Assembly (NCBI RefSeq): GCF_001984155.1
Contig: NZ_MTQO01000044.1
Coordinates: forward strand, 310,001-374,000
Length of the DNA stretch: 64,000 nucleotides
Source: Actinosynnema sp. ALI-1.44
GTDB taxonomy: Bacteria > Actinomycetota > Actinomycetes > Mycobacteriales > Pseudonocardiaceae
Direction: 5' to 3'
Shown: positions 42,902 to 50,788 of the stretch, in pieces
Layout of the letters: each line of letters begins with the position of its first letter
Numbering within the stretch: position 1 is the first letter of the stretch
Notes under the pieces: generated by a model
The model's database searches: none
What the model saw: only the letters and a program-made list of their open reading frames with translations
Told to the model about the DNA's origin: nothing
Program-made: the position numbers and the translations under genes

Positions 42902-43756
42902 TCAGGGGGTCCTGTCCAGCACTGCCAGGAAGTTCGCGACGAGCGCGGTGTCCTGCACCGGGCGCCACGCGATCCCGACGTCCCAGACCGCCGCCGGATG
43001 GTCGAGCTGGGTGAAGGCGACACCGGCCGGGGCGATCCGCGTCGCGGTGGCCGGCACCAGCGCCGGGCCGACACCGGCGGCCACCAGGGCGAGAACCGTC
43101 TGCAGGTCATGGGTTTCGTACAGGGTGGCCGGGTGGATCCCCCACGCCGCACAGAGCTTGTCGACCTGCCCGGTCAGCCCCGGTCCCTTCGAGCGGCCCA
43201 GCCGGACAAGCCCTTTGTCGGCGACCCACCGGGCGACGTCCCCGGGCACCGCGGCGGAGCTTGCGACCACGAGCCGGTCACGTCGCAGCACGCGCTGGGC
43301 GAACCCGTCGGCCACGGGCAGCCGCACGAACCCCGCGTCCAGCTCGCCGGTGGTGATCCGGTCGATCTGCACGGTGGACGGCAGGTCCTCCAAGCTGATC
43401 TCGACATCCGGGTACACCTGCCGGAAGGCGGCGACCGCGCGGGGTGCGAGGTCGATAGTGGACAGCCCGAACCCGAGGGACAGCCGTCCGGTCGCGCCAC
43501 TGGCGAGCCGCCTGGCCCGGCGGGTGAACTCGTCGGACGCCACGACCAACTCACGAGCCTGCGGCAGCAGTGTCGCGCCGAACTCCGTGAGCGTGGCGCC
43601 GTGTCTCCCCCGCGCGAACAATGTCCCGCCCAGCTCGCGTTCCAGCGCCTGGATCTGCTTGGTCAACGCGGGCTGGGTGATCGCGACGCTGGCCGCGGCC
43701 GGGCCGTATCCGTGGTGGTCGGCCACTGCGACGAAGGCCCGCAGCCTGGGATTCAT
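42902..43756 (-). CDS. LysR-family transcriptional regulator
   Basis: The 284-residue protein has the LysR helix-turn-helix (LRAFVAVADHHGYGPAAASVAITQPALTKQIQALERELGGTLFAR, residues 4-49) and an effector-binding domain with LSLGFGLSTIDLAPRAVAAFRQVYPDVEIS. It is divergent from a nitrilase-superfamily gene 71 bp away, the classic arrangement in which LysR controls its neighbour. Confidence 0.93.
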   Translation of the reverse strand: MNPRLRAFVAVADHHGYGPAAASVAITQPALTKQIQALERELGGTLFARGRHGATLTEFGATLLPQARELVVASDEFTRRARRLASGATGRLSLGFGLSTIDLAPRAVAAFRQVYPDVEISLEDLPSTVQIDRITTGELDAGFVRLPVADGFAQRVLRRDRLVVASSAAVPGDVARWVADKGLVRLGRSKGPGLTGQVDKLCAAWGIHPATLYETHDLQTVLALVAAGVGPALVPATATRIAPAGVAFTQLDHPAAVWDVGIAWRPVQDTALVANFLAVLDRTP

Positions 43757-43827
43757 TCCACCAGGTTATGGCATACGTCCAAAGATTCATTGGACGCATG
43801 GAACTCGGCCGGGTTCTGATGAGGGGC

Positions 43828-44787
43828 ATGGTGAGAGTCGCAGCAGTCCAGTTCGAGCACCAGGCCGGGGACAAGTCGTACAACCTGGGCCGCGTTGAAC
43901 ACTTCGCCCGCCAGGCCGCCGCCGCACAGGTGCAGCTCGTGGCGTGCCCGGAGATGTGCATGGTCGGGTATTGGCACTTACGGCGGCGAAACCCGGACGA
44001 GCTGCGTGCACTGGCCGAACCGGCGGACGGGCCGTCGGTCACGGGGGTCCGCGAGCTGGCGCGGGAGCTCGGCATCGCGATCGGCGCCGGATTCCTGGAG
44101 AGCTCCGACGGCCAGCTGTTCAACTCGTACGCACTGTGCATGCCGGACGGCGCCCTGCACGTCCACCGCAAGCTCCACGCGTTCGAACACCCGGCGATCA
44201 GCAGCGGCGACGGCTACACCGTGTTCGACACGCCGTGGGGTGTGCGCATGGCGATCCTGATCTGCTGGGACAACAACCTCGTCGAGAACGTCCGCGCCTG
44301 CGCGCTGTCCGGGGCGACGGTGCTGATCGCGCCGCACCAAACCGGCGGAACCGCGTCCCGCAGCCCGCACGGGATGCGTCCGATCCCCCTGTCGCTCTGG
44401 GAGAACAGGCACAACGACGCGGAGACGATCGAGCGCGAGTTCCGTGGCCCCAACGGCCGTGGCTGGCTGATGCGCTGGCTCCCGGCGCGTGCGCACGACA
44501 ACGGCATGTTCGTGGTCTTCAGCAACGGCGTCGGCCGCGACGACGACGAAGTGCGCACAGGCAACGCCATGGTCCTGGATCCCTACGGCCGCGTCCTGGT
44601 CGAGACGTCGGCGCCTGCCGACGACATCGTCGTCGCGGAGCTGGACCTCGATCTCGTCGGGCTCTCCTCGGGCCGGCGGTGGATGGCGGGCCGACGGCCG
44701 GAGCTGTACGGAATCCTCACCACCCGCACGGGCAACGAACGTGACCCCCGCGCAGCGCGGTTCGCCACCGAACCGGTCGACGGCTGA
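43828..44787 (+). CDS. Carbon-nitrogen hydrolase (nitrilase superfamily)
   Basis: The 319-residue protein has the Glu-Lys-Cys triad region by region: Glu in VACPEMCMVGYW, Lys in VHRKLHAFEHPAIS and Cys in MAILICWDNNLVENVR. It hydrolyses an amide (or nitrile) substrate such as an N-carbamoyl compound or omega-amide. ATG 43828 follows GAGGGG and gives the normal start VRVAAVQFEH; upstream ATGs would intrude on the promoter shared with lysR. The substrate is unknown. Confidence 0.9.
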   Translation: MVRVAAVQFEHQAGDKSYNLGRVEHFARQAAAAQVQLVACPEMCMVGYWHLRRRNPDELRALAEPADGPSVTGVRELARELGIAIGAGFLESSDGQLFNSYALCMPDGALHVHRKLHAFEHPAISSGDGYTVFDTPWGVRMAILICWDNNLVENVRACALSGATVLIAPHQTGGTASRSPHGMRPIPLSLWENRHNDAETIEREFRGPNGRGWLMRWLPARAHDNGMFVVFSNGVGRDDDEVRTGNAMVLDPYGRVLVETSAPADDIVVAELDLDLVGLSSGRRWMAGRRPELYGILTTRTGNERDPRAARFATEPVDG

Positions 44788-44871
44788 GTGCCCGTCTCAC
44801 AACCGGGGCTAGGGCGACGAGCTGACGGACAGGTGGTGCGTACACCATTGATCGTGCGGCATGCTCAGCTC

Positions 44872-45081
44872 ATGGACCGCCAGCCTGTCGTGCCGTCGAG
44901 GCGCCGCCGAGCGAGCCTGAAGCCATTGCGATGGTGGTGGGTCGCAGCCGCCGCCGTGATCGTCAGCGTGCAGCATCCATCAGCAGACCACAATGGACAA
45001 GGATCCGGCCATCACGGCACATGGCATGACCTGATCCACACAGGCGAGCATCGGGACCAAGCGACAACAAAGTCCACTTAG
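44872..45081 (+). CDS. Small membrane-associated hypothetical protein
   Basis: The 69-residue frame starts MDRQPVVPSRRRRASLKPLRWWWVAAAAVIVSV: a basic, arginine-rich start, then one hydrophobic segment, then a His/Asp-rich tail. That is the layout of a small single-pass membrane or exported peptide. No family is recognised and the ribosome site is poor. The 183 bp after it up to the next gene show nothing I can support. Confidence 0.4.
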   Translation: MDRQPVVPSRRRRASLKPLRWWWVAAAAVIVSVQHPSADHNGQGSGHHGTWHDLIHTGEHRDQATTKST

Positions 45082-45264
45082 GACATGATGCTCTGAGTCC
45101 TGAGACGGGCGCCGACTAGCGGCTGTTGCTGGCGCGGTCGCTCATCGCGGTGTTCCGGAACGCGGCGCACTGCCATCTTCGTGCCGCGCTGCCACTTGTT
45201 CAGCACGTCGACGTGTGCTCGCGATCTGTGCACGTCCCAGGAGCGTGCCAGCCAGCAAGGTGAC

Positions 45265-46203
45265 TTACGCTCTCTTGTCCGCCCATTCCAGGACACGCGA
45301 CGCGCGCAGGGTGTTCCACCGGCTCGGCGCGCCGTCGCCGTCCTCCATGACGAAGTGGACTTCACCCGGGTGCGTGTCCTCCAACAGCCATCGGCCGTCG
45401 TTCTGCCGTTTGGACCGCACGAGTTCGATCGCCTCGGCCTGCCGGGGATCAGCGGTGTCCGCCGCGCGGAAGTAGTCCAACGCGCGCAGAACGTCGTAAT
45501 GCCACCAAACCGGGTACGAGAACAGCAACCAGGACGGTTCGACGACCTCACCCGTGCTGAGCCTGTACAGCAGGCGGCGGCTCAGCAGGTACTCCTGCCC
45601 GCGCTCCCTGGCCTCGGTGATCCGCGCCGAACCGCCGGTCGCCTGCTCGTAGTCCAGCAGTCCTTCGAGCACACAAATGGTCGTGTGGAACGACGAACGG
45701 ATCGAGCCGTGCTCGGCTTCGCAGTTCCAACCGCCGTCGGCGAGTTGTTCACCGAGCAGCCGCGTGACGATTCCTTCGACGTCCACGCCGAAGTAGATGC
45801 CCAGCGACACCGTTCGACCGTTGATGCACGGCTCGACCTCGCCGTCGAAGAACGGCTGTCCGGCGTGCTCCCACCGGCAGTTGCGCGTCACCAGTTCCGT
45901 TGTCTCACGCACGATCGGGGCGTTCGGGTCGACGCCGAGTTCGCGCAGCAGCGACAGTGCGGGGAACGTCGACGTCCACGGTTGACCGGCCGAGAAGTCA
46001 CCGCGGAAGTCGGCCGGGAAACACGCGCCGCCCGCCCATTGGCCGTCGCTGCCGCGTAACGCCAGAAGCCGGGCGCCCCAGCCTTCCTGCGCGACCCGCG
46101 CGCGTTCGGCGGCGACCTGGTCCGGTGAGGCGTCGGTCAGGTCCCGCAGGACCTGCCAGCGCAGCGCCGGATCCGACTCGAGCAACCAGTCCAGAACGAC
46201 CAT
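45265..46203 (-). CDS. Alpha/alpha-toroid protein (squalene cyclase/prenyltransferase-like repeats)
   Basis: The 312-residue protein is built of helical repeats with recurring QW-like sequences: LALRGSDGQWAGG near 50, LLGEQLADGGWNCEAEHGSIRSSFHTTICVLEGL near 150-180 and LVRSKRQNDGRWLLEDTHPGEVHF near 270. These resemble the toroid of terpene cyclases, but no DxDD or DxD catalytic motif is visible. It is therefore more likely a binding or scaffold protein than a terpene cyclase. It runs in the same direction as the lipoprotein gene upstream. Confidence 0.7.
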   Translation of the reverse strand: MVVLDWLLESDPALRWQVLRDLTDASPDQVAAERARVAQEGWGARLLALRGSDGQWAGGACFPADFRGDFSAGQPWTSTFPALSLLRELGVDPNAPIVRETTELVTRNCRWEHAGQPFFDGEVEPCINGRTVSLGIYFGVDVEGIVTRLLGEQLADGGWNCEAEHGSIRSSFHTTICVLEGLLDYEQATGGSARITEARERGQEYLLSRRLLYRLSTGEVVEPSWLLFSYPVWWHYDVLRALDYFRAADTADPRQAEAIELVRSKRQNDGRWLLEDTHPGEVHFVMEDGDGAPSRWNTLRASRVLEWADKRA

Positions 46204-46231
46204 GGGCGCAGCTTACGCCGGGGCCGTCGCG

Positions 46232-47146
46232 TCAACTGGTCACCTGGAGGGTGGCGACCTTGCCTAACTTCCAGCCGTCGGCCGTCTTGGCCATCTCGAA
46301 TTCGATGCGCAGGACCCGTTCGGCCGGTTGCGGGGTGGCTGTGCTGGAGACTGTGGTCTTCACCAGCGCGAGGCCGGTCACCACGTCCGCTGTGGCAGTT
46401 TTCGCCGCGACCATCGGGTCTCGTGCGACTGTCACGTTCGTGCGCGACTCGCGCAGTTGCTGTGCGGAGTTGGCCGTCGCCTGGCGCAACTCGGTCAGCA
46501 ACGGATCGGTGGTGGCGGCCTGCTGACGTTTGAGCGAGTTGTCGATGTCGTTGCCGTCGAGGCTCATCAGCGTGACGACGCCGCTGTAGGCGGCTGCCAC
46601 GCCCTGGTCGCGGGCATCGGCAACCGGATCGCCGGGCGCTTTCGGGACCGACTTGAGCGCCGGGTTGGCCGTGATCTCGTTGAACCGCCACGCGCCTTGC
46701 TCGCGTTGGCCGACTACGAGGATCGACGCGCCGCCTGTGGTGGGCGGGCCACCTGGTCGTGTCCCGGTCTGGTCGACCATCACGAGCACTCGTGCGGTGG
46801 TATCGGTCAGCTCGGACACCGCCGCGTCGTGCACCTTGGCGGTGATCGTAGTCCCGGACTGGCGGACCGGGCCGAGCAGCTTCTCGACCTCCGACAGCGC
46901 CGAGCCGGTCAGATACTTCGTGACCGCCTGCTGCTGCGCGCCGGGATCAGCCGGGGCGAAGCTGAACACCCCTTCGACCGCTCTCTTCGTCGCCGCCAGC
47001 ACGTCCTCGGTCGCCTTGGTGTCCACCAGTGCCAGGTTGGCGGGCTTGGCGGGCTTCGCCTCGCCGGCCGGGGAAACGGCTGTGCCCTGCACGGTCTGGG
47101 TACAACCCGCGAGCAACACCACGCACAGAATCGGCCAAACCCTCAC
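46232..47146 (-). CDS. Lipoprotein, possibly Mce-associated type
   Basis: The 304-residue protein has a short lipoprotein signal VRVWPILCVVLLAGC (lipobox LAGC). A linker of Ala/Pro/Lys follows, then a helix-plus-sheet domain ending LRIEFEMAKTADGWKLGKVATLQV, which has the NTF2-like feel of Mce-associated proteins. The GTG start at 47146 has GGGGGAGC immediately upstream; longer starts would add a non-signal extension. It is probably anchored outside the membrane. I do not assign a function. Confidence 0.7.
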   Translation of the reverse strand: MRVWPILCVVLLAGCTQTVQGTAVSPAGEAKPAKPANLALVDTKATEDVLAATKRAVEGVFSFAPADPGAQQQAVTKYLTGSALSEVEKLLGPVRQSGTTITAKVHDAAVSELTDTTARVLVMVDQTGTRPGGPPTTGGASILVVGQREQGAWRFNEITANPALKSVPKAPGDPVADARDQGVAAAYSGVVTLMSLDGNDIDNSLKRQQAATTDPLLTELRQATANSAQQLRESRTNVTVARDPMVAAKTATADVVTGLALVKTTVSSTATPQPAERVLRIEFEMAKTADGWKLGKVATLQVTS

Positions 47147-47706
47147 AGCTCCCCCATCCCCGTACCGACACCAGCCCACGGCCATCTCACCAGACCGGCG
47201 TACGGCCAGCCAGTCCACACCGTGTAGCCGATGGTTGAGCGCAGCCGTGAAACACTCAACTCCAGTTGAGAACAAGTGCATCACTTGGCTGATGACCCCG
47301 AGTATCTCGTGACCTAATCTCAATGTCGCACGCCGCTTCATGCGGAAGTACAGCGGGGTACTTCACCGGGGATCGAGGTAGTCTGGCCACTGGGGGGATC
47401 AGATCGCATGCCAGTCAGAACGCAGGGCAGTCTGACCGCTCGAACCGAGCGGATATCAACACTGCTCCGCGTCATCATGTGATCGATGATCCCGTATCGC
47501 GGCCACCCCGGAATGCCCGCCAGGAGACGATGACACGGCGCGGGAAGTGAATCATTCACACCCGGCGTGACAAACCACCATGAATGACGCGTGCGCAGCC
47601 GGTTCAGCAGTACATGGTTATCAATAGCGTTATCAGTGATCACATCGAGCGGCGCGCCCTGGTGAACAACGAATCACGTCGCCCAGCTAACACTCGAGGA
47701 GAAAGA
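47147..47706. other. 560-bp intergenic region before the second cluster
   Basis: No gene is supported here; short open frames lack ribosome sites and family features. The part nearest the cluster is AT-richer and contains GTTATCA twice (47617-47623 and 47629-47635, 12 bp apart) plus TGATCAC, plausibly a regulator site in the promoter of the operon that begins at 47707. Confidence 0.5.
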
Positions 47707-48525
47707 ATGGATACGCGTACAGTATTGGCCGGAAACTCCCGCTTGAAGTACACCGTGAGCGGGTCAGGTCCGGTCTTGGTGCTGGTGCACGGTGTCGGCA
47801 AGGGAGGACAGGCGGCTTTCGGTCACCTGATCGACGATTTCGCGGCGCGAAACACCGTGATCGTACCAGATCTGTCCGGGAGTGAGACAGCCGAGGACGA
47901 CGGCGGTGACCTGACCATCGAGCAGTTGGCCGAGGAAGTCTCCGCGGTCATCACAGACCACGGTGCCGACCAGGTCGATCTGGTCGGTTTCTCACTGGGC
48001 GGAGCGGTGGTCGCGGCGGTGGCCGCGCTCCACCCCGAGCAGGTGCGACGGCTGATCCCCGTGGGCGGCCTCGTCCAGACGGACACGTACATGCAGAACC
48101 TGATCAGCCTGACGCTGAGCCAGAAACACGACGCGATGGCGTTCGGCCGGATATTGACCACGACCGCGTTCAGCCCGGGGTACATCAACAGCCTCCCGAG
48201 CCTCGCGGACGCCGAGAAGCTGGGCGCGGAACTCAGCCCGTCACGGGGCCGGATCCGGCAGTTGGAACTGCTGCTGCGCGTAGACATCCGGGCTCTCGCC
48301 GAGAAGGTTCAGGCGGAAACCCTGGTGGTCGGCTGCAACCCCGACGCCGCTGTGCCCGCGGAACACTCCCGGCAGCTCGACGCCGCGATTCCGAACTCCT
48401 CCTACGTGGAGATGGAAAGCGGTCACATGGTGCTCATCGAGAAGCCCGTCGAGTTCGTGAAATTGGTCAACGATTTCCTCGCGAGCACGCATCCACTGTC
48501 CAACCGGTCCACGGCGGCCACCTGA
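47707..48525 (+). CDS. Alpha/beta hydrolase
   Basis: The 272-residue protein has the oxyanion segment LVLVHGVGKGG, nucleophile elbow LVGFSLGGAVVAAVAALHPEQV (Ser near 98), acid region GCNPDAAVPAEHSRQL and catalytic His in ESGHMVLIEKP. The ATG follows GAGGAGAAAG. It is the first gene of the putative C-nucleoside cluster. Possible roles are hydrolysing an ester or amide intermediate, or off-loading from the NRPS in trans. The DJ-1-like gene follows 49 bp later. Confidence 0.88.
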   Translation: MDTRTVLAGNSRLKYTVSGSGPVLVLVHGVGKGGQAAFGHLIDDFAARNTVIVPDLSGSETAEDDGGDLTIEQLAEEVSAVITDHGADQVDLVGFSLGGAVVAAVAALHPEQVRRLIPVGGLVQTDTYMQNLISLTLSQKHDAMAFGRILTTTAFSPGYINSLPSLADAEKLGAELSPSRGRIRQLELLLRVDIRALAEKVQAETLVVGCNPDAAVPAEHSRQLDAAIPNSSYVEMESGHMVLIEKPVEFVKLVNDFLASTHPLSNRSTAAT

Positions 48526-48574
48526 GCAACGGGTGAGAGCGACCATTTCAGCGGGGTAGAGTCGAGAGGAAGAG

Positions 48575-49294
48575 ATGGCGAACATACTACTCGCGGTCAG
48601 CAGTCACGACACTTTGGGAAACACCGGCAACAGCACCGGCTACAGCGTTTCGGAAGCAGCCCATCCCTACCGTGTGTTCGTCTCGGCAGGCCACACCGTG
48701 AACTTCGTGTCCCATCGGGGTGGCGAGCCTCCCGGCGTGGTCTTCGACGGCGAGGAGAACGACCCGGAGGTCAAGGCGTTCCTTGCCGACGACCGGATAC
48801 AGGCGAAACTCGCGGCAACGTCACAGGCGTCCCAGGTCCGGTCCGCCGAGTACTCGGCGATCTTCTTCGCCGGTGGGCACGGGGCGATGTGGGACTTTCC
48901 GGAGTCGGCGGGGCTCGCTCGGCTCGCTCGCGAGATCTACGAGCGCGGCGGTGTCGTCTCAGCGGTCTGCCACGGCCCGGCCAGCCTGGTGAACCTTCGA
49001 CTGTCGGATGGTTCATACCTGGTCGACGGGAAGAGAGTCAGCTCCTTCACCAACGAGGAAGAGGCCCAGTTGGGCCTCGTCCACGTGATGCCGTTCCTTC
49101 TTGAAGATCGTTTGAAAGAACGAGGCGCGATCCACTCCAAAACACCGAACTTCGTCGCGCACACCGAGAACGACAATCGGGTGATCACCGGGCAGAACCC
49201 CGCATCGGCCGCCCTCGTCGCGGAACTCGTCGTCAGCGAACTCGCCCACATCAACGGCGCACATGCAGGCCGAGCGAAGCCGAACGGCTCGTGA
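48575..49294 (+). CDS. DJ-1/PfpI (Hsp31-like) family protein
   Basis: The 239-residue class I glutamine-amidotransferase-like protein has the HxGxxGHGAMWDF-type loop (AIFFAGGHGAMWDFPES) and nucleophile elbow VSAVCHGPASL (Cys near 130). It fits the Hsp31/glyoxalase III group, whose members act on alpha-oxoaldehydes or catalyse isomerisation or hydration; one related enzyme is an isonitrile hydratase. In this cluster it could process a reactive glutamine-derived ketone, or protect against it. AGGAAGAG precedes the ATG. Confidence 0.85.
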   Translation: MANILLAVSSHDTLGNTGNSTGYSVSEAAHPYRVFVSAGHTVNFVSHRGGEPPGVVFDGEENDPEVKAFLADDRIQAKLAATSQASQVRSAEYSAIFFAGGHGAMWDFPESAGLARLAREIYERGGVVSAVCHGPASLVNLRLSDGSYLVDGKRVSSFTNEEEAQLGLVHVMPFLLEDRLKERGAIHSKTPNFVAHTENDNRVITGQNPASAALVAELVVSELAHINGAHAGRAKPNGS

Positions 49295-49319
49295 TGGCCG
49301 TCGGCAGAGGGAGACCACC

Positions 49320-50018
49320 ATGCGGAATCTGATCCAGGTCGCCGGAATCATCGACCAGGCCGAAGCGGACATGGTTCTCGAGGAGGGCGCGGACTGGCTG
49401 GGCTTCGCCCTGCGACTGCCCGCGAAGAACGAGGACCTGTCCGAGGCGGACGCGGCGGCGATCGTCAAGGCGATCCAACCCGAGCACCGGGGTGTGATCA
49501 TCACCTACCTGACCGATGCCGACGAGATCAACGAGTTCTGCACTGAAATGGGCGTCGGCGTCATCCAGCTGCACGGCGACGTCAGCCCGGACGAGCTGCG
49601 GAGACTGCGGCACATCGCACCAGAGCTGTACATCTTGAAGAGCCTGGTCGTCAAAGCGGACAACATCGACGAGTTGACCAAGACCGTCGAGGACTCGGCC
49701 GACTGGGTCGACATGTTCATCACCGACAGCTTCAACCCGGCGACCGGCGCCAAAGGCGCCACCGGCCTGGTGCACGACTGGGGCGTCAGCGCCGAACTCG
49801 TCCGCCTGTCGCCGCGGCCGCTGATGCTGGCAGGCGGGTTGACCCCGGACAACGTCGGGGACGCCATCGAGAAGGTTCGCCCGGCCGCCGTCGATGCCCA
49901 CACCGGCCTCGAGGACGCCACCGGCCGCAAGGATCGCCTGAAGGTGCGCAAGTTCGTCGACGAGGCGCGTCAGGCGTTCGCCCGCATCGCGGCAGACCGT
50001 CCGGGAGGGGCGAGTTGA
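49320..50018 (+). CDS. Phosphoribosylanthranilate isomerase (TrpF) paralogue lacking the catalytic Cys
   Basis: This 232-residue beta/alpha barrel is clearly of the TrpF family: start LIQVAGIIDQAEADMVLEEGADWLGFAL, VGVIQLHGD, ADWVDMFITDS with the conserved Asp, GATGLVHDWGVSAEL, LAGGLTPDNVGDAI and VDAHTGLEDATGRKD. In TrpF the first strand ends in KICG with a catalytic Cys; here the equivalent reads QVAG, so the Cys is Ala. There is no trp gene nearby. I infer a changed reaction, perhaps ring-opening or isomerisation of a ribose-5-phosphate adduct. It is followed immediately by the UPRT-like gene (stop and start adjacent). Confidence 0.82.
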   Translation: MRNLIQVAGIIDQAEADMVLEEGADWLGFALRLPAKNEDLSEADAAAIVKAIQPEHRGVIITYLTDADEINEFCTEMGVGVIQLHGDVSPDELRRLRHIAPELYILKSLVVKADNIDELTKTVEDSADWVDMFITDSFNPATGAKGATGLVHDWGVSAELVRLSPRPLMLAGGLTPDNVGDAIEKVRPAAVDAHTGLEDATGRKDRLKVRKFVDEARQAFARIAADRPGGAS

Positions 50019-50708
50019 ATGGTCAACGCGACCCAGTCCGTGGCGCACTCGGTACACCTGTTGCCGCAGACCAAGCAGTTGCGCGCACTGCACACGATCA
50101 TCCGCAACGGACAGGCCAGTCGGGACGACTTCGTTCGCCACGCGAGCAGGATCATTCGTCAACTGATCGAGGCCGGACTGGAGCAGATGCCGTTCGAGCC
50201 GCATCAGGTGCGGACACCGATCGGACATGTCTATGACGGCTTGCGCATCACCGCCCCACTCTGCGGTGTGTCCGTCGCCCGCGCCGGCGACAGCATGGAA
50301 GCCGAACTCCGTACGATATTGCCGGGGATTCGGCTCGGCAAGATCCTCATCCAGCGCGACAAGGTGACGAAGCTGCCGCGGTTGTACTACTCCGCACTGC
50401 CGCCGGATGTCATGAACCGGCATGTGCTGCTGTTCGACCCCATGCTCGCCACCGGGGGCACCGCCTTGGCGGCGATCGGGGTGCTGCTCGACGCGGGCGT
50501 GCCGGAACAGCACATCGTGTTCATCAACCTGTTGTCGGCGCCGGAAGGCGTCGCCGCGGTTCGTGAGCGCCATCCAGGCGTGCGGATGGTGACTTCGTCC
50601 ATTGAGGAACGTCTGAACGAGAACGCGTACATGCTTCCCGGCATCGGCGACTTCGGCGATCGGTATTTCGGGACAGACGTGGCGCCGCGGGACGAGTTGC
50701 CGAGATAG
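50019..50708 (+). CDS. Uracil phosphoribosyltransferase-like protein
   Basis: The 229-residue type I phosphoribosyltransferase has the PRPP loop HVLLFDPMLATGGTALAAIG and a C-terminal base-binding segment LPGIGDFGDRYFGTD, which matches the uracil site of Upp (PGLGDAGDRxFGT). Both key regions look functional. In the minimycin cluster a UPRT (MinD) is reported to be part of self-resistance beside an indigoidine-type NRPS and an IndA homologue, exactly the context here. GGGAGGGG lies before the ATG. The alternative is a biosynthetic phosphoribosyl transfer. Confidence 0.88.
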   Translation: MVNATQSVAHSVHLLPQTKQLRALHTIIRNGQASRDDFVRHASRIIRQLIEAGLEQMPFEPHQVRTPIGHVYDGLRITAPLCGVSVARAGDSMEAELRTILPGIRLGKILIQRDKVTKLPRLYYSALPPDVMNRHVLLFDPMLATGGTALAAIGVLLDAGVPEQHIVFINLLSAPEGVAAVRERHPGVRMVTSSIEERLNENAYMLPGIGDFGDRYFGTDVAPRDELPR

Positions 50709-50788
50709 CCGTCATACCCGAGTTCTGTTCGGCGCCGAGTACCAGAGCCGGCACCACGTTTCAGCAGACAGCGTTCATTGGGGGAAAA

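Noticed and set aside
45078-45551. Leftward 157-codon open frame at the 3' side of the toroid protein
   Set aside because: Most of it lies in another frame of the toroid gene and has no family features.
45265-46203. Terpene (squalene-hopene) cyclase
   Set aside because: Repeat-like QW segments are present, but no DxDD or other catalytic motif, and the length (312) is half that of such cyclases.
47323-47550. 75-codon open frame in the gap before the second cluster
   Set aside because: No ribosome site, biased composition and no recognisable motif.
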